Below are positions 1 through 7,409 of a stretch of DNA of 64,000 nucleotides, piece after piece. A program made the position numbers and the translations under genes. The DNA is from Reyranella sp. (GTDB taxonomy: Bacteria; Pseudomonadota; Alphaproteobacteria; Reyranellales; Reyranellaceae): the NCBI RefSeq assembly GCF_004296935.1, contig NZ_SCVH01000083.1, forward strand, positions 32,075-96,074, in the 5' to 3' direction. Each line of letters opens with the position of its first letter. Within the stretch, counting starts at the first letter, position 1. The notes below the pieces were generated by a model that saw only the letters and a list, made by a program, of their open reading frames with translations, made no database searches and was not told the DNA's origin.

Positions 1-1
1 G

Positions 2-214
2 ATGCTCGCCATCCTCGATGAGCGACTGGTGGCGACGGGCGCGTTCGTCACCGGTGCCGGCTTCACCCTGGCCGACATCCCGATCGGCCTGTCGGTCAAC
101 CGTTGGTTCATGACGCCGATCGAGCGGCCGTCGTTCCCGGCGGTGGACGCCTACTACGAGCGCCTCAGCACGCGTCCGGCCTTCCTGAAGCACGGCCGCA
201 ATGGCATTCCGTGA
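2..214 (+). CDS. Glutathione S-transferase, C-terminal fragment (cut by window edge)
   Basis: Only the last 70 residues are inside the window; the gene begins upstream. The piece has the typical helical C-terminal GST pattern: an ADIPIG segment (the conserved N-capping/hydrophobic-staple Asp of helix 6), then a run ending YYERLSTRPAF, which matches the usual GST ending where the enzyme closes with a 'RPA(F/Y)' helix. GSTs conjugate glutathione to electrophiles in the cytosol. The N-terminal thioredoxin-fold half with the glutathione site cannot be seen, so subclass and substrate are unknown. The methionine at position 2 is internal, not the true start. Confidence 0.75.
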   Translation: MLAILDERLVATGAFVTGAGFTLADIPIGLSVNRWFMTPIERPSFPAVDAYYERLSTRPAFLKHGRNGIP

Positions 215-254
215 CTACCCGTCATGTTCCTCTCCCCCGCGAGATATTTTAGCC

Positions 255-318
255 CGCACTACGAGGCGGTAGGCAACGTCCTGCTCGGCGGCAAACCGGC
301 GGTGTTCCCGTAGGGTCC
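255..318 (+). repeat. 64-bp direct repeat, copy A
   Basis: This stretch matches 1576-1639 at about 57 of 64 positions, in the same orientation. The two copies bracket the choloylglycine-hydrolase-family gene. Each copy can be read as a short peptide tail ending LLGGKPAVF plus one residue and a TAG stop, but with no start codon of its own, so it may be remnant coding DNA or a non-coding repeat. Confidence 0.7.
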
Positions 319-363
319 AATCGACTACAAAGGGGTGTTGGAAGTCCACGGAAAGGAAAAGCC

Positions 364-1470
364 ATGCGGCCCAGTTCGAGCATGAAACGCCTGAGCGCGG
401 CGGCCGGCATCGTGAGCCTGCTGTTCCCGACCTTTGCGCCGGCGGCCGAAGCCTGCACCGGCATCTTTCTCAAGGCCACGGACGGGTCGGTCGTCCATGC
501 GCGGACGCTCGAATTCGCCCTGGATCTCGACTCGGAAGTCATTGTCGTGCCGCGCGGCTTCGCCCGCAGAGGAGACACGCCGGACGGCAAGGCCGGACTC
601 GAGTGGACGACGAAGTATGCCAGTGTCGGCGCCAACGGCGCCGGCCTGCCCTACATCTTCGACGGGCTGAACGAAAAGGGGCTGGCCGTCGGCCTCTTCT
701 ACTTCCCCGGCACGGCCGGCTACATGCCCTACACCGCGGCCGACGCCGCCAAGACGATGGCGCCGTGGCAGATCGGCTCGTGGCTGCTGGAAACCGCGGC
801 CTCGGTCGACGAGGCGCGCGCAGCGGTCGCCAAGATCGTGTTGCCGGCCGTGGTGCTGAAGGCCTGGGGCTTCGCACCGCCGGTCCACTACATCGTGCAC
901 GACGCCTCGGGCAAGAGCATCGTGATCGAATACGTGGGCGGCAAGCTCACCGTTTCCGACAATCCGCTAGGTGTCATCACCAATTCGCCGGCCTTCGACT
1001 GGCACATGACCAATCTCCGGAACTACCTGAACTTCTCCATCTACAACGCGCCACCGGTCATGCTGGGAAAGGTCAAGCTCGAGCCCCTCGGCCAGGGGTC
1101 GGGCATGCTGGGCATACCGGGCGACTTCACGCCGCCTTCGCGCTTCGTCCGCGCGGTGGCCTTCACCCAGTCGATCCTGGAATCGGCGACGGGCGGCGAG
1201 GCCGTCCTGGAAGCCTTCCACATCCTCAACAATTTCGACATTCCCAAGGGGGCAGCGCGCGACGAGAAGAAGGACGCGCAGGGCAACGTCGTGGCCGACT
1301 ATACGCTGTGGACGAGCGCCAACGACCTGAAGGCCAGGCGCTTCTATATCCGGACCCGCGCCAACAGCCAGATCCGCTCGGTCGACCTGATGAAGATGAA
1401 TCTCGATGCGAAGGACATCGTCAAGTTCTCGATCAAGGGCCAGGAAGTGATCAAGCCGTTGGTGCCATAG
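364..1470 (+). CDS. Choloylglycine hydrolase / penicillin V acylase family amidohydrolase, secreted
   Basis: A 368-residue Ntn-hydrolase. Residues 1-30 form a signal peptide ending APAAEA, and cleavage would expose Cys31 (CTGIFLKATDG), the family's N-terminal nucleophile, so maturation and catalysis are linked to export. The conserved region ITNSPAFDWH near residue 207 fits the family's Asn/Asp active-site segment. Family members cleave linear amides such as bile-salt conjugates, penicillin V or acyl-homoserine lactones; the substrate here cannot be told from sequence. A GGAAAGGA ribosome site lies 5 bases before ATG 364; ATG 382 is an alternative start. The gene stands alone between two copies of a 64-bp repeat. 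Confidence 0.9.
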   Translation: MRPSSSMKRLSAAAGIVSLLFPTFAPAAEACTGIFLKATDGSVVHARTLEFALDLDSEVIVVPRGFARRGDTPDGKAGLEWTTKYASVGANGAGLPYIFDGLNEKGLAVGLFYFPGTAGYMPYTAADAAKTMAPWQIGSWLLETAASVDEARAAVAKIVLPAVVLKAWGFAPPVHYIVHDASGKSIVIEYVGGKLTVSDNPLGVITNSPAFDWHMTNLRNYLNFSIYNAPPVMLGKVKLEPLGQGSGMLGIPGDFTPPSRFVRAVAFTQSILESATGGEAVLEAFHILNNFDIPKGAARDEKKDAQGNVVADYTLWTSANDLKARRFYIRTRANSQIRSVDLMKMNLDAKDIVKFSIKGQEVIKPLVP

Positions 1471-1507
1471 GGTCAATCGGCAAGATGGTGGCGTTTTGCG
1501 GGAGGTA

Positions 1508-1541
1508 CCCGGCGCGCGCGACTCCGGTGGCGCGTGCCGGG
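1508..1541 (+). terminator. Strong GC hairpin after the acylase gene
   Basis: Arms 1508-1518 and 1531-1541 pair over 11 bp (CCCGGCGCGCG with CGCGTGCCGGG, one G-U pair) around a 12-base loop, 38 bases after the stop at 1470. There is no T-run, so it may act as a Rho-dependent or mRNA-stabilising 3' structure rather than an intrinsic terminator. Confidence 0.5.
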
Positions 1542-1575
1542 CATACGCTCAGCCAGCAGATCCAGTCGCGCGGCG

Positions 1576-1639
1576 CGCACTGCGAGGCGGTGGGCCACGT
1601 CCTGCTCGGCGGCAAGCCGGCGGTGTTTCTTTAGGGTCC
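1576..1639 (+). repeat. 64-bp direct repeat, copy B
   Basis: Second copy of the sequence at 255-318, downstream of the choloylglycine-hydrolase gene and its hairpin. It differs at about 7 positions. Two or three of the differences would be silent in the shared reading frame and others change amino acids, so coding constraint is not obvious. Confidence 0.7.
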
Positions 1640-1718
1640 CCGCATCCAGTCTCGAAGCGTTCCAACGTCGACGCGTAACCGGAACCTCGAAAGAGATGGC
1701 GCGTTGGGTGATGAAGGC

Positions 1719-2483
1719 TTAGGTGAGCTTGTGTTGCCTCTGAAAAAAAGCCGAATGCAATCCGCCGTCGGGCGGCCTGGCGGCGATATGTTGCGTGACT
1801 TGAGACTTTCCCGAACCGTTCCCCGCAACCATCAGCATGACGTGATTGACCGGAATGGTTTTTAACGTCTCCCGCTTCAACAGCTCATCAAAGACACTTT
1901 CCGGCTCGCCCTCGGGAACGGCAATCCAGTATCTCAATGCCGTGAGCATGCTCTGCGTTTCGGCGTCATACGCCTTGTAGTCACCGGCAAGGTAGTGCGT
2001 TCCCAGGGTTTCGATCCGGCCGATACAGATCGGTTCTCCCGCGGCTGCAGGATCCTCCGCACTATGGTCGCTGTGCAGGCCATGCGGTTGGGGCGCCGTG
2101 AACTTGCCGTAAGAATAATGCCCCTTGCGATAGCGCGCCGCCGGAACGAGGACGCCCATCATCTCATCGACGTCGTCGTTATAGAGGCGGGCATGATTGG
2201 CCATCGTGTCGGGCGTGCCGCCGCCAAATTTTTCAACACGCCAGCTGTCATCGACGGCTACGGTGGTGACATCGTCGAACTGCTTCGCCTGTTCATGGAT
2301 CGCTTTGCGTGCAGCCTCGCAGAAGCGGGCAATGGGTATCGGCAAGTGCGTATGCGCTTCGCGATCATTGAAATTGTCATGCAAGCGTTTAATGAGAGAC
2401 CACTGTCCGGAAGAAAGAGGCAATGGCTCCAGTATCTTTAGCCTGGGCTGTACGGCCGCCCATGCCTGATGAAGAGCGGTCAT
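1719..2483 (-). CDS. Hypothetical protein, possible 2OG-Fe(II) oxygenase-like fold, foreign composition
   Basis: A 254-residue protein I do not recognise. The first third is polar and probably helical. The middle has an HSDH segment (residue ~137) and the C-terminal part reads QHIAARPPDGGLHSAFF; a HxD plus a distal His/Arg pattern would suit a double-stranded beta-helix oxygenase, but this is weak inference. No signal peptide or membrane segment is seen. The base composition is visibly less GC-rich than both neighbours, suggesting horizontal acquisition. It is transcribed towards the acylase repeat. A stretch AGNGSGKS resembles a P-loop but lies too near the C-terminus to be a nucleotide-binding domain. 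Confidence 0.6.
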   Translation of the reverse strand: MTALHQAWAAVQPRLKILEPLPLSSGQWSLIKRLHDNFNDREAHTHLPIPIARFCEAARKAIHEQAKQFDDVTTVAVDDSWRVEKFGGGTPDTMANHARLYNDDVDEMMGVLVPAARYRKGHYSYGKFTAPQPHGLHSDHSAEDPAAAGEPICIGRIETLGTHYLAGDYKAYDAETQSMLTALRYWIAVPEGEPESVFDELLKRETLKTIPVNHVMLMVAGNGSGKSQVTQHIAARPPDGGLHSAFFQRQHKLT

Positions 2484-2549
2484 TGTAGATATCGCGACCC
2501 TTCCGACATTGCGCCGTGTAGAGCGCCCGCGCCCGCGCGTCTTGGTCGC

Positions 2550-3335
2550 TCAGTCCGGCACCGTGCCACGACAGGCCCAGGCGACAGCCACCATGGAACG
2601 AGGGCCGTCGGGACGATTAGCGATATAGGCGCGGCGCACATGCTCCCGCAGGATTTCGCGCTTCTCATCCGGCAGCTTAACGACATACTGGCCATGGGGT
2701 CCCTCGCCACTGGCGAATGGCGCCCAATAGTCCTCGAAGGACTGGAACTCCATGTGGGTCAGCAAGCTGACCTGCTCGACATCGCGCAGGCCGAGATCTA
2801 GCCACAGCTTTTCCATCTCGCCGGGTCCGTTGAGGGGCCGAAAAAGGGGCCGCTGCAGCGTCGGGTCAAGCACGCCGGCGATGTCCCAAAGGATGCGCGC
2901 GAAAGGTTGCCCGCCATAACCGTCCCATACGGCGGCCGTGATCGTGCCGCCGGGCCGGACGACCCGGCGCATTTCCTCGACTGCCCTTCGCGTTTCGGGA
3001 ATGAAGTGCAGCACCAGCAACGAGAAGGCGCGATCGAACGACGAATCCGGATATGGCAAGGCACAGGCGTCGCCGACGTCGAAGGTGAAGCGGGCATCGG
3101 TGCTTCTCGCGCGAGCGGCCGCGATGTAGGACTCCGTCAGGTCGATCCCGGTGGCCGACGCGACGTTGGCAAAGGCCGGCAGCGCGAAAGTCAGACTGCC
3201 GGTACCGCAGCCCATGTCGAGCACACGGTCGCCTTCGCCAAGGCCACCAAACCTGATCAGCGACGGCGCCAGCCGGCGACTCCAGCGACCCATGAGTTGT
3301 TCGTAACGGTCTGCATTCTGGAAGCCACTTGTCAC
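2550..3335 (-). CDS. Class I SAM-dependent methyltransferase (Methyltransf_11 type)
   Basis: A 261-residue cytosolic enzyme. Motif I (VLDMGCGTGSL, residues ~38-48) binds S-adenosylmethionine. The acidic end of strand 2 (GIDLTESYI, ~65) contacts the ribose, and FDVGDACALPYPDSSFD (~84-100) is the usual motif II/III region. RRVVRPGGTI (~125) is the post-III motif of small-molecule methyltransferases such as UbiE/arsenite types. The acceptor substrate is unknown. It lies 66 bases downstream of nothing obvious and is probably monocistronic. A 10-bp palindrome, TGTCCGGACA (3364-3373), lies 28 bases before the start and could be an operator. Confidence 0.85.
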   Translation of the reverse strand: MTSGFQNADRYEQLMGRWSRRLAPSLIRFGGLGEGDRVLDMGCGTGSLTFALPAFANVASATGIDLTESYIAAARARSTDARFTFDVGDACALPYPDSSFDRAFSLLVLHFIPETRRAVEEMRRVVRPGGTITAAVWDGYGGQPFARILWDIAGVLDPTLQRPLFRPLNGPGEMEKLWLDLGLRDVEQVSLLTHMEFQSFEDYWAPFASGEGPHGQYVVKLPDEKREILREHVRRAYIANRPDGPRSMVAVAWACRGTVPD

Positions 3336-3455
3336 GATTCTCCCCCCTCAAACTTTATGGTCCTGTCCGGACATCGCCTGGTCGATCTTATAGCCCAATT
3401 GAAACAGGCACGGACCAGTTCAGTCGTTCATCGGGAAAATGCGAGGCATGGCGCG

Positions 3456-3944
3456 CTACTCGCGCACCGGCTGGCCTTCAAGCGCGAGCGGCGCGTCCTG
3501 TGCCGGCTTGGCGCCGTCGTCGAGGCGCAGGCAACCGGCGTTCAGCCCGTCGCCCGGCGTCTTGTCGACCGGGGCGATGAACAGCGCCGTCACCTTGAGG
3601 TCGCCGACCGCAAGCCGCGCCTCGCTCAGCCAGCGCGTGGCGCGGATCGAGGCGCCGGCCTTGTCGAGCCTGATCCAGCCGCAGAGGATGGCGCGCTCGC
3701 CCGAACTGTCGATGCGGATATGGGCCGTGTCGTTGCCCTTGAAGGCGCCGGCGGCGCTGGTCACCCGCCATTCGAACGGCACCGCGCGGTAGAGCCTGGC
3801 GTCCTCGGCCGAGACGTCGGTGGTGCCGAGATAATCCGCCTTGGCGAGCGACGGATCGCGGATCCAGCCCTGCGAGGCGGCGATGCCGAACAGGATCAGG
3901 CCGGCGCCCAGCAGCAGGAATACCCAACGCGGAATGCCCGACAT
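3456..3944 (-). CDS. Hypothetical membrane-anchored protein
   Basis: A 162-residue protein with one N-terminal transmembrane segment (residues ~6-24, WVFLLLGAGLILFGIAASQG) followed by a ~135-residue domain rich in charged and beta-prone stretches that would face the periplasm. Two cysteines (~88 and ~143) could form a disulfide. I recognise no family. It begins 19 bases after the stop of the SDR at 3964-4728 on the same strand and is probably co-transcribed with it. The ATG at 3944 is the natural start since the membrane segment follows at once. Confidence 0.65.
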   Translation of the reverse strand: MSGIPRWVFLLLGAGLILFGIAASQGWIRDPSLAKADYLGTTDVSAEDARLYRAVPFEWRVTSAAGAFKGNDTAHIRIDSSGERAILCGWIRLDKAGASIRATRWLSEARLAVGDLKVTALFIAPVDKTPGDGLNAGCLRLDDGAKPAQDAPLALEGQPVRE

Positions 3945-3963
3945 GGTGCCTACGCCCTCAGTT

Positions 3964-4728
3964 TCACGCCAGAATCGTCGTCAGGCCGCCGTCGACCACC
4001 AGCGTATGGCCGGTGATGTAGGCGCCGGCGTCGGAGGCGAGCAGCAGCAGCGCGCCGCGCAGATCCTCCGGCTTGCCCCAGCGCTGGGCGGCGGTGCGCT
4101 GTTCCAGCATGGCGTTGAAATCCTTGTTCCGCTGCAGCGGAATGTTGAGCTCGGTGCGGATGTAGCCCGGCGCGATGGCGTTGGCGGTGACGTGCGGGCC
4201 GTACTCGGCGGCGAGGTTCTTGGTGAGGCCGACCAGCCCGTGCTTGGCCGCGACATAGCCCGCCACCGAGGCGCGGCCCAGGATCGCCATCACAGAGGAG
4301 ATGTTGACGATGCGCCCGTACTCGCGCGCCAGCATGTGCCGGCCGACCTCGCGCGACAGGACGAACTGCCCGATCAGGTCGGTCTCGATCACCTTGCGGA
4401 AATCAGCGGTCTCGGTGTCGACGATGTCCTGGCGGTGGATGACGCCGGCATTGTTCACCAGCACGTCGATGCGGCGGTGCTTGCGGATGATCGCCCGCAC
4501 CTGGGCGCGCACGGCGTCTTCGTCGGTGATGTCGAGCGGCACGACATGGGCCTTGCCGCCCTTCCTGGCGATGGCCCGGGCCGTGGCCTCGAGCTCTTTC
4601 ACGGTGCGGCCGGCGCAGAGCACCGTGGCGCCGGCGCCGGCCAGGGTGAGGGCCATGTCGCGGCCCAGGCCGCGCGAGGCCCCGGTCAGCAACACCACGC
4701 GGTTCTTCAGCGAAAACAGGTCTGCCAT
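3964..4728 (-). CDS. SDR family oxidoreductase (gluconate 5-dehydrogenase-like)
   Basis: A 254-residue classical short-chain dehydrogenase. It shows TGASRGLG (residues ~16-23) for NAD(P), NNAG (~92), catalytic Ser (SSVMA, ~144) and YVAAK (~158-162), and a VDGG tail. Its overall look (PGYIRTEL, LLLASDAGAYITGHTLVVDGG) resembles 2-deoxy-D-gluconate or gluconate 5-dehydrogenases, but substrate is not certain. I chose ATG 4728 (MADLFSLKNR), because upstream in-frame residues are a Pro/Ser-rich string unlike any SDR and would run into the divergent gene at 4782. The 53-base gap between the two starts must hold both promoters. Confidence 0.85.
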   Translation of the reverse strand: MADLFSLKNRVVLLTGASRGLGRDMALTLAGAGATVLCAGRTVKELEATARAIARKGGKAHVVPLDITDEDAVRAQVRAIIRKHRRIDVLVNNAGVIHRQDIVDTETADFRKVIETDLIGQFVLSREVGRHMLAREYGRIVNISSVMAILGRASVAGYVAAKHGLVGLTKNLAAEYGPHVTANAIAPGYIRTELNIPLQRNKDFNAMLEQRTAAQRWGKPEDLRGALLLLASDAGAYITGHTLVVDGGLTTILA

Positions 4729-4781
4729 GGGGTGCCATCCTAGCCTATGAAGGGTGCCGCGAGATATCGGGAGAAAACGAC

Positions 4782-5612
4782 ATGGCGACGACGAACAGGG
4801 CGAAGTCGAACGGGGCGAAGACGAACAAGGTGGCGATCGTGACGGGCTCGGCCACCGGGCTGGGCGCGGCATGCGCGGTCGACCTGGCGGGCCGCGGCTG
4901 GAACGTCGCGATCAACTACACCAAGAGCAAGAAGGAAGCCGACGAGACCTATGCCGCGGTGAGGGCCAAGGGCGTCGAGGCGATCCTGGTGCAGGCCGAC
5001 ATGGGCCAGGATGCCGACTGCCGCAAGCTCGCGGCCGAGACCCTGAAGAAGTGGGGCCGCATCGATGGCCTGGTCAACAATGCCGGCACGACCAAGTTCC
5101 AGAGCCAGGGCGATCTCGACGGAGTCACGCCCGAGGACTTCGACCGCATCCTGCGCGTCAACGTCACCGGCCCCTACATGATGAGCCGCGCCGTCTATCC
5201 GACGATGAAGAAGCAGTGGGACGAGCACCAGGACCGCGGCTCGATCGTGAACATTTCCTCGATCGCGGGCGTCATGGGCGTCGGCACCTCGATCCCTTAT
5301 GCGGCCTCAAAGGGTGCGCTCAACACGCTGACCCTGTCGCTGGCGCGCTGGTTCGGGCCAGCGGTGCGCGTGAACACGGTGTGCCCGGGTTTCATCCAGA
5401 CCCGCTGGCTGCTGGGCGCGCTCGGCCAGGAGAACTACGAGAAGCTGCGCGATGCCCAGGAGGAGACCACGCCGCTCCGCCAGGCCGGCACGCCCGAGCA
5501 GATGGCCGAGGCGGTGATCTTCTTCCTCACCAGCGCCAGCAACATCACCGGCGAATTCCTGATCGTCGATGCCGGCACCCATCTCGGCGGCCTGCCGATG
5601 AAGGGGCGGTAA
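4782..5612 (+). CDS. SDR family oxidoreductase (3-oxoacyl-ACP reductase-like)
   Basis: A 276-residue classical SDR. Residues ~19-26 carry TGSATGLG for the dinucleotide, NNAG is near 99, the catalytic Ser lies in NISSIAG (~151) and the catalytic pair is YAASK (~167-171). The C-terminus has VDAGTHLGG. A Lys-rich N-terminal tail of about 14 residues precedes the fold and is dispensable for the family. It is transcribed away from the SDR at 3964-4728. An inverted palindromic repeat begins 3 bases after its stop and probably marks its transcript end. The substrate is not identifiable; FabG-like beta-ketoacyl or steroid/alcohol oxidation are both possible. Confidence 0.85.
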   Translation: MATTNRAKSNGAKTNKVAIVTGSATGLGAACAVDLAGRGWNVAINYTKSKKEADETYAAVRAKGVEAILVQADMGQDADCRKLAAETLKKWGRIDGLVNNAGTTKFQSQGDLDGVTPEDFDRILRVNVTGPYMMSRAVYPTMKKQWDEHQDRGSIVNISSIAGVMGVGTSIPYAASKGALNTLTLSLARWFGPAVRVNTVCPGFIQTRWLLGALGQENYEKLRDAQEETTPLRQAGTPEQMAEAVIFFLTSASNITGEFLIVDAGTHLGGLPMKGR

Positions 5613-5614
5613 TA

Positions 5615-5719
5615 CCTCACCCTGAGGAGGCGCGTAGCGCCGTCTCGAAGGGTGGCGACAACAATGCTGTAGCCCATGCTTCGAGACGCCACGCTACGCG
5701 TGGCTCCTCAGCATGAGGT
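5615..5719. repeat. Palindromic intergenic repeat (REP-like, two ~40-bp arms)
   Basis: The left arm (5615-5650: CCTCACCCTGAGGAG... GTCTCGAAG) is repeated in inverted orientation at 5678-5719 (CTTCGAGACG... CTCCTCAGCATGAGG), with a 27-base spacer. Each arm carries its own small dyad around GTAGCG/CTACGC. Elements with this CTGAGGAG...GTCTCGAAG consensus are common between genes in Bradyrhizobium and related alphaproteobacteria. Here it follows directly on the SDR stop codon and could serve as 3' transcript boundary. Confidence 0.85.
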
Positions 5720-6105
5720 AGGGCTCTATGCTGGCAGTGCTAGCAGCCCGGCGAAATGTGCGAGGCTGATTTGCGATTGGCGATTCACAGCTTCAGCCGG
5801 ATTCGCACTATATTTCCTCTATCGTCGCCACGACGTGCATCTGCTGCAGGGCCGCCCGGTTCAAATACCCGGAGCGGCCTTTTTCGTGGCCGATGGCAGC
5901 CCGGGTCATGGTGTTCGCGACGGTGTGAATTATCGAACAGCTCCGCGATTCGGCGCCACGCCGGAGCGGCATCGGCGTTGTGCCGGAGGGGACTGCCAAG
6001 TCGTTGAAGCGACGTTGGTTCCGGCGGTGCGCGGCACACGCTTCGGCACAGCTGGCGCGATTTCGCGGAACACTTCGTGTGCCGATGCCCGGCCCACGAT
6101 TTGTG
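5720..6105. other. Non-coding stretch with one terminator-like hairpin
   Basis: No convincing coding sequence is seen on either strand. It holds a candidate -10 (TATATT, 5809-5814) with a poor TTCACA box 19 bases upstream and a terminator hairpin at 5850-5884, which together could delimit a ~65-nt small RNA. The remaining ~220 bases up to the phosphatase stop at 6106 show nothing recognisable. Confidence 0.4.
5850..5884 (+). terminator. Rho-independent terminator
   Basis: GGCCGC (5850-5855) pairs with GCGGCC (5874-5879), extended inward by CCGG/CCGG with one bulged A, and is followed by TTTTT (5880-5884). No gene ends close upstream on this strand, so it would terminate either read-through from the SDR at 5612 or an unannotated small RNA. 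Confidence 0.65.
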
Positions 6106-6660
6106 CTACGTCGGCAGCTCGTGGCCGCGGCCGATGTTGCGGACGACCTCGCTCAGGTGCGGCTTGGCCTCGATCAGGGCGCGGCGGTAGGCGACGAGGC
6201 CGCGCAGCATCGCGCCGTCGCGCTTCAGCAGCTGGTCGGCGAACTCGACCATGCGGGTGTTCGGCCAGCCGTGCTTGCGCAGGCCGAGCAGCTTCAGGAA
6301 GGCCGCTTCCTCCTGCCCGGGCGCGTGCTGGGTCATGAGGATGGCCGCTGCCGCGGTCGAGCGCGAGATGCCGGCGTGGCAATGGACCAGGACATGGCCC
6401 TTCGGATGGGCGTGCACCTTCTCGCCGAACGCCAGCAGCTTCTCGATGTGCGCCGGCGTACAGGCTTCGAAGCCCGGGTACTCCGCCACGACATCGTCGA
6501 AGCGGATCAGTTCGTGGTCGATCTTCGAGAAACCGTCGAGGGCGCGCGGGCGCGGCTCGTGGGTGTCGATGATCGACAGCACGTGGCTGACGCCCGTCGA
6601 GCAATGGAGCGGCAGCTCGGGGATGCCGCAGATGGTGACCTTGTGGGTGAGCAGGGGCAT
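6106..6660 (-). CDS. Protein tyrosine/dual-specificity phosphatase-like protein
   Basis: A 184-residue cytosolic protein with the cysteine-phosphatase loop HCHAGISRST (Cys94, Arg100: CX5R) followed by a helix AAAAILM. The general-acid loop upstream should include one of the Asp residues near 55-56 (FDDV). Such enzymes use a cysteinyl-phosphate intermediate on phosphotyrosine or small phosphorylated molecules. It resembles the short bacterial proteins annotated as 'tyrosine phosphatase family / protein-tyrosine-phosphatase-like'. It is the last gene of a three-gene minus-strand operon, 11 bases after the TauE-type permease. ATG 6660 was chosen because sequence upstream in the frame belongs to the permease gene. 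Confidence 0.8.
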   Translation of the reverse strand: MPLLTHKVTICGIPELPLHCSTGVSHVLSIIDTHEPRPRALDGFSKIDHELIRFDDVVAEYPGFEACTPAHIEKLLAFGEKVHAHPKGHVLVHCHAGISRSTAAAAILMTQHAPGQEEAAFLKLLGLRKHGWPNTRMVEFADQLLKRDGAMLRGLVAYRRALIEAKPHLSEVVRNIGRGHELPT

Positions 6661-6671
6661 GGCCGGAGACC

Positions 6672-7409
6672 CTACAGCAAGCCGCGCGCCATGTGCAGGC
6701 CAAGCGCCAGCATGCCGAACAGGAATATCTTGCGGAAGGTTTCGGGCGAGGCCGCATGGCGCACCTTCTGGCCGAGCCAGACGCCGATGAAGGTGGGAAC
6801 GATGGCGGCGACGCCCCCGATCATGTTGGCGGTGTCGAAGACGTTTTGCTGGACGAGGGCCGCGGCCAGGGCGCCGGTGATGACCACGAACAGGATGCCG
6901 AGGCCCTGGATCAGCTCGTTCTTCGAGATCTGCAGCGACTGCATGTAGGGCAGGAACGGCACCGCCGCGATGCCGGTGATGCCGGTGACGGCGCCGGTCG
7001 CCAGGCCGGCCAGCGGATTGGCCCACGGTTCGGCGGCACGCGGCATGACGGGACGCCAGGCGAACAGGGCGAGCAGGGCGTAGAGCATCAGCAACAGGCC
7101 GAGCCAGCCGGCGGTGCCGGGTGAGCCGAGCTTGCCGATGAAGACCGCCATGCCGATCACGCCGATCACCGCCGCCACGGCCATCGTGCCGAAGCGGCGC
7201 AGCAGCGCCAGGAACCGGCGGCCATAGAGGGCCTGGAAGACGTTCGTGGTCAGGGTCGGGATGGTCATGATCGCCAGCGCATCGCCCAGCGGCAGGGCGA
7301 GCGTCATCAGGCCGATGGCGATCGGCGGCAGGCCGACGCCGATCGCGCCCTTGGCGATGCCGGCGACGATGAAGGCACCGGCGACCACCAGCATCTGCAG
7401 TTCGGTCAT
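6672..7409 (-). CDS. TauE/SafE family sulfite-exporter-like permease
   Basis: A 245-residue integral membrane protein with about eight hydrophobic helices in two repeated halves, the hallmark of the TauE/SafE (DUF81) family. The family's glycine-rich repeats appear as GIAKGAIGVGLPP (~18-30) in the first half and GLATGAVTGITGIAAVPFLP (~130-150) in the second. Members export sulfite, sulfoacetate or other small organic anions, or import them; direction and substrate are not visible. The ATG at 7409 overlaps the TGA of the upstream hydrolase as ATGA, so the two genes are translationally coupled. The phosphatase follows 11 bases downstream. Confidence 0.88.
   Translation of the reverse strand: MTELQMLVVAGAFIVAGIAKGAIGVGLPPIAIGLMTLALPLGDALAIMTIPTLTTNVFQALYGRRFLALLRRFGTMAVAAVIGVIGMAVFIGKLGSPGTAGWLGLLLMLYALLALFAWRPVMPRAAEPWANPLAGLATGAVTGITGIAAVPFLPYMQSLQISKNELIQGLGILFVVITGALAAALVQQNVFDTANMIGGVAAIVPTFIGVWLGQKVRHAASPETFRKIFLFGMLALGLHMARGLL

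Noticed and set aside
1790-1850. P-loop-like AGNGSGKS in the orphan protein
   Set aside because: It lies about 45 residues from the C-terminus, leaving no room for a nucleotide-binding domain, and no Walker B is present.
5850-5884. tRNA T-arm-like GGTTCAAAT sequence
   Set aside because: There is no acceptor, D or anticodon arm around it; the pairing and T-run fit a transcription terminator.
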